DNA of 64,000 nt. Origin: DASRHT01 sp035650355 (lineage in GTDB: Bacteria > Chloroflexota > Ktedonobacteria > Ktedonobacterales > Ktedonobacteraceae). Below are positions 33,937-46,000 of this stretch, in pieces (position 1 is the first letter of the stretch; each line of letters starts with the position of its first letter). The position numbers were made by a program, and so were the translations under genes. The notes under the pieces are model-generated. The model worked only from the letters and a program-made list of their open reading frames with translations, was not told where the DNA came from and ran no database searches. The stretch lies in the NCBI GenBank assembly GCA_035650355.1, contig DASRHT010000012.1:1-64000 (forward strand). The letters run 5' to 3'.

Positions 33937-33967
33937 GTCATACCACTCCTTCCTTTTTGGACTGACG

Positions 33968-34048
33968 CGATTGATCGCATCCGATAGGGCGAATCCATTC
34001 CCCTACCAGGGCAAGCGCGAGGCTTGCCCCTACGGTGGCGATCAATCG
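33968..34048. repeat. 81-bp inverted-repeat element
   Basis: CGATTGATCGC (33968-33978) and GCGATCAATCG (34038-34048) are perfect inverted ends. A hairpin GGGCAAGC/GCTTGCCC lies inside (34009-34029). It sits between the PKS-NRPS stop and accD, and could also act as a terminator or mRNA stabiliser. The core GCTTGCCCCT recurs inside the NRPS at 36597-36606. Confidence 0.65.
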
Positions 34049-34060
34049 AGGTCTCTACAC

Positions 34061-37000
34061 TTATTGGTTGAGTTTAGCCATCAGGCTATCGAGCTGCTGC
34101 TGGTCTAGAGCAGCTTCTGGGAAGTCGGAAGGGGTAAAGATCTCTTTACCAGATGATTGGCAAGCATGGATAATCGCTCGCAGCTTTTCCGTATAACGGG
34201 TCAGCGCCTGCTGGATAGTCTCGCGCGAGTGGATATTCTCGCTATAGGTCAGGCCGATATGCAGGCAATTTTCATCAATACTGCCATTCACTTCCAGGAG
34301 GTAACAGCGATTGACATGCAGGTTACGGGCGGCCCCTCCTGTAGCTTGCGCCAGCTTGAGCCATGTCCCCTCATTCTCAGAGAGGGACTGCGATGATTGG
34401 CCTCTGTAATTGAAGACTACTTCTGCCTCAGGTAAAGCTGCTAGCTGCTGCTTTATCTCCTCGTCGTGGCTCAGATAGCGTAATACGCCAAAGCCAATAC
34501 CTCCACGCGGCATCGCACGCAGTTGCTCCTTCACAGACTTCAATGCCTCTTCCGGTCTGGCCGTTCCAGCGAGGTTCAGACAGGTAGGCACAATAGCTGT
34601 AAACCAGCCAACTGTCCGCGCGAGGTCAAGCTCCTCCCATAGATCCTCTCGGCCATGTCCCTCCAGATCAACAAGGAGGGTAGAAGTCCCGGTCCATTGG
34701 GCAAAGGATTGTGCAAGGGCTGTCAGCAACACGTCTTTGACCTGAGTACGGTAGAGCTTCGGAACATCCTGTAAAAGGGTCCGCGTTTCCTCGGCGCTCA
34801 GAGACGTCGATAGCGTGCGGGCCGATGCCTCGGTATTGATACCGGCAAGATTATCTACTGGCAAAGGACGCACAGAGGTCCAGGGCTTATCGAGCCAGTA
34901 TTTCAGCTCCTGTTGCACTTGCTGCGATTGGGCATACGTAGTTAATCGCTCAGCCCAATCTTTGAACGATGTTGTTTTCGTGGGAAGTTGGATCGGCTCT
35001 CCCTTCACAAGCTGCTGATACGCCGTTTGCAGATCTGCTAACAGGACCTGCCAGGAGACGATATCCACTGCCAGGTGATGAATGACGATCAAGAGCTTAT
35101 TCGGTTGTTGCTCACCCAGATTGAAAAGCGCGACTCTAATGATCGGGCCTTTTGAGATGTTCAGGCTCTTCTGCACCTCGTTCGCCAGCGCCTCTACCCG
35201 TGCTGCCTGCTCTAACTCCGGTACCGTTGTGAGATCAAACAGGGTCAGAGGTACTTCCTCATCTGCATCTAACGCGATACACGTCTGCTGCCAGCCATGC
35301 ACATCGTAGTTAAAGCGCAGACGAAGCGCGTCGTGGTGCGTCATTAAGGCGCGAATACACTGGCGCAACAGGGCCGGATCAAGCTGCTGATATGCCTTAA
35401 AATTCCGATCAACAACGCCGCTATCACGTCCTGTAGCTCCCCGATTCATCGTGGGAGCGCTCAGTTGATCGGGAAGGAAGACGTCAAGCAATTTCGCCAG
35501 GTTCCAGTGATGCCGATCAGGCAATGGCTGCTCGAAGAACCAGTATTGAATCGGCGTTAAAGGTACCAGGCCCGTCAGCTCAGCCTCGGGTGCGGACGCG
35601 CTGGAACTCCCCGCTTCATCGTAGGAGGTCCCTACGACGGCTGCCAGCTCGGCAATGGTTTGATGCTGGAAAAGTTGTCTTGGAGCGATGCGCAGCCCTT
35701 TCTCATTGGCTTTCATAATCATCTGAACGCCGATAATAGAGTCGCCACCTAGCTCAAAGAAGTTGTCGTTAACCCCGACTCTGTCGAGACGCAACACCTC
35801 GCACCAGATATCGGCGAGCAACTGCTCCGTTGCGTTGGTTGGCGCTGCAAAGGTGCTTGCGACATCGGGCCTGGCTGTATCAGGCATGGGCAGGGCACGA
35901 CGATCCACTTTGCCATTAGGAGTAAGCGGCAGTTCGTTTAAGAAGACAAAGGCCGAAGGGATCATGTACTCTGGGAGATACGCCTTCAAATCGCTTCTCA
36001 GGGAACTGACCGTCAACGCCTGATCGCCTCTAGACACAACATACGCTACAATACGTTTCTGGTCCGGGATATCCTCCCGCACCACGACTACACATTCCTG
36101 GACGTCCGGCTGCTTACTCAACACAGTCTCGATCTCTCCCAACTCGATGCGGAAGCCGCGCACCTTGACCTGGTGATCAAGACGTCCCATGAACTCAATA
36201 CTGCCATCGGGGAGGTAGCGCGCCTGGTCGCCCGTTCGATACAGACGGCCACCGGAGCCACCAAAGGGATCGGGCACAAACCTTTCCGCAGTGAGTTCCG
36301 GTCGCTTGAGATAACCACGCGTTACGCCATCGCCGCCGATATACAGCTCGCCAGGAATGCCCACCGGCACAGGCTGCTGGTGCGCATCCAAAAGGTAGAT
36401 CTGGGTGTTGGCAATAGGATGGCCGATGGAGATCGGCTTATGCGCAACAACATTGCAGGTCGCAGACCAGATGGTCGTCTCGGTCGGGCCATAGAGGTTC
36501 CAGAGGCTCACCCCTTTGTCCAGCAAGTCATTCGCCAGCTCACGCGGCAGAGCTTCGCCACCACACAACGCTTTAAAGTGCGATGTAGGGACAGGGCTTG
36601 CCCCTGCCCTGGATGGGTCACCCGGAATAGCAAGACCAGGAGCGCCACGCCACCCTGCCTCCAGGAGGAGACGCCAGGTCGTGGGAGTGGCCTGCATGAT
36701 GGTAGCGCCAGAAGTGACCAGGCGGTCAAAGAGCAGTTCCCCGCTCGCAGCGATATCGTGACTGACCACTTCCAGGCGAGCGCCCACCAGCATGGGCAGG
36801 TAGAGCTCCAGGCCGGCGATATCAAACGATAAAGTGGTGACAGCCAGCAGCGTATCCTGACGCGTGATGCCAGGCTGCTGCTGCATTGAAGCAAGAAAGT
36901 TCACGACACCGGCGTGCGGTACCTGCACGCCTTTGGGCTTCCCGGTTGAGCCAGAGGTATAGATGACATAGGCCAGATTTGCCGCAGTAACGCCGCTACG

Positions 37001-40000
37001 CGGTGTACTGATTGGTAATGTCTTGTGCTTCCTCCAATCTTCATCGAGGTAAAGGGTGGGTACGCACTGATCCGCTACCAGCTTTTCCATTGCTCGCTGC
37101 GTCAGTATAACCGATACCTGAGCATCTTCCAGCACAAAAGTCAGCCGCTCTTGTGGATAATTCGGGTCCAGCGGAACATATGCTCCTCCCGCCTTCAGCA
37201 CGGCAAGCAGCGCCACAACCATCTCTACAGAGCGATCCATACAGATGGCGACCAACTTATCGGGACCGACACCCAGTTCTCGCAGCCGGTGGGCTAATTG
37301 ATTGGCGCGGCGGTTGAGAACCTGGTAGGTTACCTGCTCGTCCTCGAAAACGACCGCAACGGCATGTGGCGTGCTTTTCGCCTGAGCCTCGAAGAGCTCG
37401 TGAACGCTGCTATTACGCGCATACGCCATCTCCGTCGCATTCCAGGTATGCAGCAGTACCTCTTTCTCGCCCTCCGTCACTAATTGCAGTGTTTCTACGC
37501 TCTGATCGGGATCGGCTACAATGCTTGCTAACAAGGTCAGGAAATGGTTTGACATGCGCTCAATCGTTGTCGCATCAAACAGGTCTGTGTTATATTCCCA
37601 TGCTCCCTCTAGTCCAGCCTGCGTATCGTCCAGCGCCAGAGTGAGATCAAACTTCGCCGTTTCCCCTCGTGGCTCCAATGTGCGCAAAGTGAGATCAGCA
37701 AAGCCTCCTGTTGGAGCCGACATATTTTGCAGCACGAACAGCACCTGAAAGAGGGGAGAATAGCTGACATCGCGTGTCAACTGTAACCCGTCTACCAGTT
37801 TTTCAAAGGACAGATCTTGATGCTGGTACGCCTCCAGCGTCGTTTTGTTGACGCGTCCAAGCAGGTTGCGGAACGACGGATTGCCCGAAAGGTTGGTGTG
37901 CAACACCAGTGTATTGACAAACAGACCAATCAGATTTTCGAACTCCACATGGCGGCGGTTAGCCACAGGTGAGCCGACCAGTACATCAGACTGCCCACTA
38001 TAGCGTGACAGCAGCACGCCGAAGGCTGACAGCAGCGTCATAAAGAGCGTTGCGCCTTCCTGGCGACTCAGTTCCTTGAGGGCCGCGCTCAATGACGGCG
38101 CCACGGAAAAACGTACTACTGCGCCACGGAAGGTCTGAGCGGGCGGTCTTGGCCGATCTGTCGGCAGGTTCAACACCGTAGGAACCCCTGCCAGGCGCTT
38201 GCGCCAGTAGGCAATCTGCTCCGCGAGAACGTCATTCTGTAACCACTCCCGTTGCCAGAGCGCGTAATCCGCATACTGAAGCGGCAATGCGGGCAATGGG
38301 GAAGATTTCCCACGACTAAAGGCTTCATAGAGGGCGCTCAGTTCCCGCATCAGGATATCATGCGACCAGCCATCAAAAATGATGTGATGCATGGTCAGCA
38401 AGAGCACATGCTCCATCGGGCTAAGGCGCAAAAGTTGCCCACGCAGCAACGGTCCCTTATTCAGCTCGAAGGGTTTCATCGCTTCTGCCTGTACCAACTG
38501 CTGCACACGCTCCTGCTGCTCAGACTGTGGCAGGTGTGAAAGATCCGTCAGGGTAAGATCGGACGCGCTAAATCGCATATCAACAGCAGGCAGAACCTGC
38601 TGCATGGGTTGACCATCGGTCAGTACGATGGTCGAACGCAGAACCTCGTGACGCTGCACGATCTCGGACAGGCTGCGTTCCAGCGCCTCTCGCTGCAATG
38701 GACCCTGCATATGCAATGCAATAGGGATGTTGTAGAACGGGCTTTCTGGCTCCAGTTGACTGAGGAACCACAGGCGCCGCTGGGCAAACGAGAGCGGGAA
38801 CAGAGCCCGGCGCGGACGAACATCGGGAATAGCTAAGGCAGCCACGCTACCGGGTTTATGCTGCGCCCGCTCTATCTGTTCAGCCAGGCCCGCAATAGTT
38901 GGATGCTCAAAGAGCACCTGTAAGGGTAAATCGACCTGGATTCTCTTGCGTAGGCGTGCCATAACCTGCGTAGCGGGTAAAGAATGGCCGCCAATGGCAA
39001 AGAAGTTGTCCAGAACGCCTACGCGCTCCAATGCCAGCACTTCGCACCAGATATCTGCTAGAAGCTCTTCTGTGGCCGTACGAGGAGCTATATAAGAAGC
39101 TGTAAGCTCGGTATGGTCGCGCTCCGGCGCGGGTAAAGCAGCTCGCTCCAATTTACCATTGGCTGAAAGTGGGAACTCTTCAAGCAGGACAAAGGCCATA
39201 GGGATCATATAGACTGGCAACTTATCGTGCAGCCATGCATAGAGCTGATTTGCCGTCGGCTTCTCTGCCGGCACGGCGGTCAGATAGGCCACCAGCCGGT
39301 GCTGCCCCGGCTCATCTTCGCGCACCAGTACCAGGCACTGGCGGACGGCGGGATGCTGTCCAAGCACAGCTTCAATCTCACCCAGTTCGATCCGATAGCC
39401 ACGCACCTTCACCTGATGATCGACACGCTGGATAAACTCGATCTGCCCATCGGGGTGATAGCGCCCAATGTCACCGGTCTTATAGAGACGCCCTCCTGGT
39501 ACGCCAAAGGGATCGGGGATGAAGGTTGAAGCCGTACGGGTTGCATCTCCCACATAGCCTCTGCCGACGCCAATCCCACCAACATAAATCTCTCCTGGCA
39601 CTCCCACCGGCAAAGACTGGAGCATACTGTCCAGAATATAGATCTGCGTATTGCTTACCGGCAGCCCTATCGGCGCCGTCGCCCCTCTCTCCAGCAGCGC
39701 CTGATTGAGAACAGCATGCGTGACATCGTCAGAGCATTCCGTCGGCCCATAGGCGTTCAGCAGCGAGACCTGAGGGAAATGCCGTAGCCAGCGTTTCCCC
39801 AACTGGGCGGGGAACTGCTCTCCGGTGACGACCAGCCAGCGCAGGTTAGCTTCCACGCTCGCTTTTTCGGACAACAGCTCAATGGCATCGAGATACGCCT
39901 GTAGCAGCGAAGGCACAATCTCCAGAATAGAGACGCGCTCAGCAGCAACATACTTGAACAATTGCACCGGATCGCGCGCAATCTCATTAGGATAGATGCA

Positions 40001-43000
40001 GACCTGCCCTCCCTGTAAGAGCGCGGCGAAGAACTGCCAGACGGAGATGTCGAAGCAGTGAGAGGCCGTCTGGGCGATTTTATCGTCCGGCGTGAGATCG
40101 AGCGTCTGGATTTTGGCAAAGAGATGGTTGAGCATTCCTCGCTGCGCTACCATCGCGCCCTTAGGCTGGCCTGTCGAACCAGAGGTGTAAATGACATAGG
40201 CCAGGTTGTCAACAGTGACGCTGCATGCAGGCGCTATCTGCTCTTCCTGGCTGAGCGTTTGCCAGTCGCTGTCGAGACAAACGATCTGCCCCTGGTATGC
40301 CGACAACTGTTCATGGATGTGCTGCAACGTTAGCAATACAGAGACATGTGCATTGCTCAGCATGAAGGCCAGGCGCTCTTGAGGATAGGAGGGGTCCATC
40401 GGCATATAGGCTCCTCCCGCCTTGAGAATGCCCAATAACCCAACCATCATTTCCAGAGAACGTTCCATACAGATGCCGACCAGTACATCAGGTCCAACGC
40501 CCAGCCGTTGCAGGTAATGGGCCAGTTGATTGGCGCGCTCATTCAATGCTCGATAGCTCAACTGCTGGCCTTCGCACAAGACCGCAACTCGATCAGGAGT
40601 GCGCTGCGCCTGCTGCTCAAAAAGCTGATGGATACACGCGGTTGAGGGATAATCCACATGAGTGTTATTCCACTCGAAAAGAATCTGCTGCTCTTCCTCC
40701 TGACTCATCAGGGGCAGTTGCGAGAAATGGAGAGCAGATGCCTGAGCCATCCCTTGCAACAGCGTCTTCAGGTATCCCATCCAGCGCTGGATCGTCTGGG
40801 TTCGAAACAGATCGGCGTTGTAATTGCATTCCAGTATCAGTTCTGTATCTGTCTGCACGATATTGAGGTCGAAATCAAATTTGGCGAAGCCAGTAGAGTT
40901 AGTAATAATATCAACCTCAAGATCCGCAAATGCGAGTTCTCCAGCGCGATCAAGGTTAAATGACGTTGTCACCAGGGGCATAGTGCTGGGGTCTCTTGGC
41001 AGATTCAGCTTTTCAACCAGCTTGCTTAAAGGATAGATCTGGTGCTCATAGGAATTCAACAATACAGTCTTCACCGCCTGGAGATAATGAGCCAGCGTAG
41101 GATCGTCCTCGATCTTCAGACGTAACGGCAGCAGGTTAACGCAGTGCCCCACCAGATGCTCGTTATCGATCAGCGTATGACCTGCGGCAGAAACGGAGAC
41201 GACCAGATCCGTTTGATTGGTCAGGCGTGAAAGCAGAGCCGTGTATGCCGCCAGTAGCGTGGTAAATAGCGTACAATGCTGTTGCCGACTGAGATTTTTT
41301 AACTCATTATATAGTTTTGCATCAATTTTTGTGACATAAAACGCGCCCTTGAAAGTTTTTCTGGCCGGGCGAGGAAAATCGGTTGGGAGCGTCAGGATTG
41401 GTGGCAAACTCGTAAACTGGCTTAACCAGTACGCCTGAGCCGATGTCATCAGTTCCTGCTGTTCCGGCTGCTCCAGCCATTCCACAAACTCGCGATATTG
41501 CGTCGCCTCTGGCAGATGCGCTTGCATACCTGAGCAGGCATTGGTATAAAGGACGCTCAACTCGGCCAGCATAGTGCCAACAGATCGCCCATCGGCAATG
41601 ATGTGATGGACAGTGAAAACGAAAAGGTGATGTTGCTCCTGGAGCTTTACGAGATGGATGCGCATTAGAGGCCCATGCTCAAGATCAAAAGGTTTTTGAA
41701 TCTCGCTGGCCTGCACATCCGCTACCTGTCGCGCTTGCACCTCTTCTGCTAACGAGGAGATGTCGCTCCAGGCAATATCCAGGTCAAAAGTGGGCAGTAT
41801 ACGCTGATAATCTCCCTCGCTACTAAACGTGGTCCTCAGAGACTCATGGCGCTGAATCAGCCCCTGAACGGCCTGGCGCATGGCGTCTGCCTGAAACGCT
41901 CCTCGCAGGTGCATGGTCAGCGATTCGTGATAGGCGCGCGATGCATCGGTCCCAAACTGGGCCATGAACCAGAGTTCCTTCTGCTGCTCTGACATAGGCA
42001 CCATACGTACAGCGTTATGAGCCTCCTGGTTATGGCCATTGTTCACAAAAGCAGAAGAGAGGGGGGAAGCGAGGCGATTGCTCGCCTCGCTTCCCTGCGA
42101 CAAAGTTCGACTCAAGAATAATGGGCCTGTCCCGCCTCCAGGATCGGAGGGATCGGGCCAGGGGGACGAATCAATCAAAAAGCCTCCAGCCTGCAATTCC
42201 ACCAGCGTTTCCTGGATAGCTTGAACGATATGATCCAGATCGCTGGCGGTATGTGCCGTTGACAGGAAGCAGTTACGCGTCTCGGCAATGTAAATCCCTT
42301 TCTCCAGCAGATGATAGAAAAAGAGGTTTGCGTCAACCACTTTATACGCCGGAGGGAACAAAAAGCGGAAGAGCGAACCGAAATGGATCGTCCGTATCGG
42401 CGCGTGCATTTGTTCAAAGAGCCGGTCCAGACGCTGCATCAACTGCGTGGTACGCTGGTTTAACTGCTCCTGAAGCTGTGGTCCGCTTGACTTGAGATGA
42501 TTGAGAATGGACCAGACAACCGGCATCAGGAGAGGATGCTTGAAGTACGTGCCAGCAAAGAATGTCTGCATGGCATCGGGTATGGATGCATCGCCATACT
42601 GCCATACTCCTCCGTCTACTGCATCCATAAACTCAGCCTTACCACCAATCGCCGCCACTGGCAGACCGCCACCAAAAGCCTTCCCGTAGGTGACAATATC
42701 CGCCTGCACGCCAAACAACGCCTGCGCGCCGCCCAGATGCATGCGGAAGCCTGCGACAACCTCATCAAAGATGAGGGCTACCCCGGCTTCGGTCGTGAAT
42801 TTTCTCAGCTCCTGTAAAAACTTTGTGGGCAATAGATCCGGCCTGCGACTCTGGGGCAGTTCCACGATCACTGCCGCCAGATCCTGGGCGTGAGCTTTGA
42901 GCATATCCAGCGATTCCGGTCTGCCAAAGTAGAGCGAGATGACATCCTCAATCATGCTGTCTGGAGTGCCTGGTGCCAGAGCAATGGTGCGTAAAGACTT

Positions 43001-46000
43001 GTCAGCGGTCTCATGCGATTTGACCAATACGCCGTCAAACGTGCCGTGGAACGATCCGGCGAAGACAGCTATTTTAGAGCGTCCTGTGGTCGCGCGCGCC
43101 AGGCGAATCGCGGTCATCACAGCTTCTGTACCGGAATTGCAAAAGCTGACCCGTTCCACGCCTGTAATCTCACAGAACAACTTGGCAACCTTGCCAACCA
43201 TGTACGATTGCCAGCCAAGCCCTATACCACGGCGGGCCTGTTCCTGTAGCGCGTCAACCAGAAAAGAGGGAGAATGCCCAAAGAGGAGGGCCCCAAAGCC
43301 CATAGCGATGTCAACGTACTCATTGCCATCGACGTCCCAGACATGCGCTCCCTCGGCTCGCTCGACGGCGAGTGGATAGACCACCTCCTTGAATGTAAGA
43401 TTAAAGCCAGCAGTTCCCCGATTGTCCGCATGAAACTTGCGGTAATCTTGCGCGATCTGCTTCGAACCCTTTGTTTTGCGTGCGACGCGTTCGATCAACG
43501 CGGCTATATACTGCTGTTGTTGCTCTGTGAGGCCACCAAGTGCCCCCGTTTTCCTGGGCTGATAGGGGACATACGTTTCAGGGTCCATACGCAGGCTGAG
43601 AACAGGACCATTCTCGCCCACCGCAGGATGTAACGTTGCTGTTGGCTGTTGCGATAACGTGTCATTTATAGAAACAGGGGCAGGAAGTACCTCTTGCTGA
43701 GATGCTACTCCATTGAAAGACGCAATCACAGTTTGCTCCTGTAGTGGGGCAGCCACAAGAGTCTCCTGCACCCTGGTAGATGGCAGATCATTGACAAAAG
43801 TGCGCGTTCCTAATGCCTCTAACTGCTGGGACATCAGCAAACGCTGCTGCTCCACCATTTGAGCCATTAACTGAAGTTGTTGCTCTACAATTGACTCAAT
43901 GCGCGTTGAGGAACCGCTCTGCACCACATGTCCATTAACTGCATTGCCCATATATCCATTAGCAGGCACCAATGGGGCAGAAGGTCGCTGCAATGGAGCC
44001 GTCAGCTTCTGGGTGATCGGTTCCCGTTGCGCCTGTACAGGAGCTTCCATAGGCAAAGGCTCACTGTTATTGCGCGCGACAACGCCATTGGACACGATAA
44101 ATTGTGTCCCTACGAAGCCCCGTTGCTCGGCGGGAGGCGCCTTTATAAAATCAGATGGTAATTTCTGGTCGAGATACGCTGCCAGCGAGTCAAACGTATC
44201 ATAATTTTCTAGAAGATGACGGAAAGGTATTTTTATACTGAATACATCTTTAATGCGCTGGCTGGCCTGCATGAGCAGCAGGGAATCCGCTCCTATCTCA
44301 AGGAAAGAACTTTGGTGGTCAACCGCCGTCAGGTCCATACCAAGCAGATGACCAAAAATGTCCTTGAGCCGTGTCATGATTTCCTTCTGACGCGTTTCTG
44401 TGGGCATATGAGAGTTAGATACAGCCATTTCCTTTGTTTTCCCTTCTATGGATAGATGAAATTTCTGCCGGGGGAGAGCATCCTGAGAGTCGTTACTTTG
44501 ATAGATCACCTCCTGCTGATGTTTTACGTCTGGCGCTTCAATCCAATGCCTCTGCCGCTCAAACGGATAGGTCGGTAAAGGAACCCTTTGCCAGCTATCG
44601 CCGACAAAGCTGGTCCAATCTACGCGTACCCCATCTATCCAGAGCCGGCCCAATGTTTGCAAGACATGGGCAAAGTCAGATGCTTGCTTCTGCGCATGGG
44701 GCAGAGATGAAAGGACGCGCTGCTCCTTTTTCCTACCTGAATGCTGCTTTGCCAGCGTGCATAACGCGGCACCGGGGCCAACTTCAAGCAAGACGCATTG
44801 CGGGTCTTCCATAAGGAGCTGAAGGCCAGCGGCAAGCTGCACAGTTTGTCGCAGATGGCGCGCCCAGTATGCCGGATCGGTTGCTTCTGCCGCCGTAATC
44901 CAGGCACCGGTAACGTTAGAGACAAACGGTAGCACGGGCGCTTTGAGCTGGACTTTTTTCACTTCGGCGGTAAAGGCTGCCAGGATAGGGTCCATCATGC
45001 TCGAATGAAATGCATGAGATGTATGCAATCTCCGGGTCATGGCGCCCTTCTCAACAACGATCTCCTCTACAGCGCGCACCGCTTCTTTCGTGCCCGAAAG
45101 AACACAACGCGCAGGGGTATTGATCGCAGCCAGAGAGAGCTGCTCATTCAGGAACGGTTGCAAGTCGTCCGGTGGCAGTGATACGGCGAGCATGTCGCCA
45201 GCGGGCAGCGCCTGCATCATTTTTCCCCGCAACGCGACTAACTGTATCGCGTCTTCCAGCGAGAAAACTCCAGCCAGGCATGCCGCCACGTACTCGCCGA
45301 TGCTATGCCCAATCAGCGCCTGCGGCTGTATGCCCCATGCCATCCATAGTTGCGCCAGAGCATATTCAATGGTAAAAAGGGCAGGCTGGGCGATAGCGGT
45401 GCGCGTCAGCTTTTGCGTGGCCTCCGTTGCTTCCTCGGAGGCCGGATAGCAGATCTTGCGCAGATCAGTTTTGAGATAGGGCTGGAAGGAGTTCGCGCAC
45501 ATATCCACATATGTGCGGAAAACAGGCTCATGCTGATACAGTTCCGCCGCCATCTGGATATGTTGCGATCCCTGCCCTGGAAACAAAAAGGTAACGGGTC
45601 GCTGGAGCGCCGACTTTTCGCCTGTGGCAACGTGCTGATGGTCAAGCATCTCCAGCGCCTTCACGGCTTCCTCACTATTATGACAAACTACGGCTCGACG
45701 AATATCAAACTGTTTCCTTCCGAGTTGCAAAACGGCGGCGACATCAGCCAGCGGGAGCTCCGGCTGTTGTTCAAGATGCTGTGCCAGATTGGCGCTCATC
45801 GTCGCCAGAGCCGTCTCGGTGCGCGCGGAGAGCAGCAGTAGTTGCCAGGGTTTTGGCTCACGGGATGGCACGGTCACAGGAGGAGCCTCTTGCAGCACAA
45901 CATGCGCATTGGTGCCTCCGATGCCAAAGGAGCTGACCCCGGCGGTACGTGGAAAGCCATCGCTTTTCCACTCAGTAAGCTGGGCATTGACATAAAAAGG

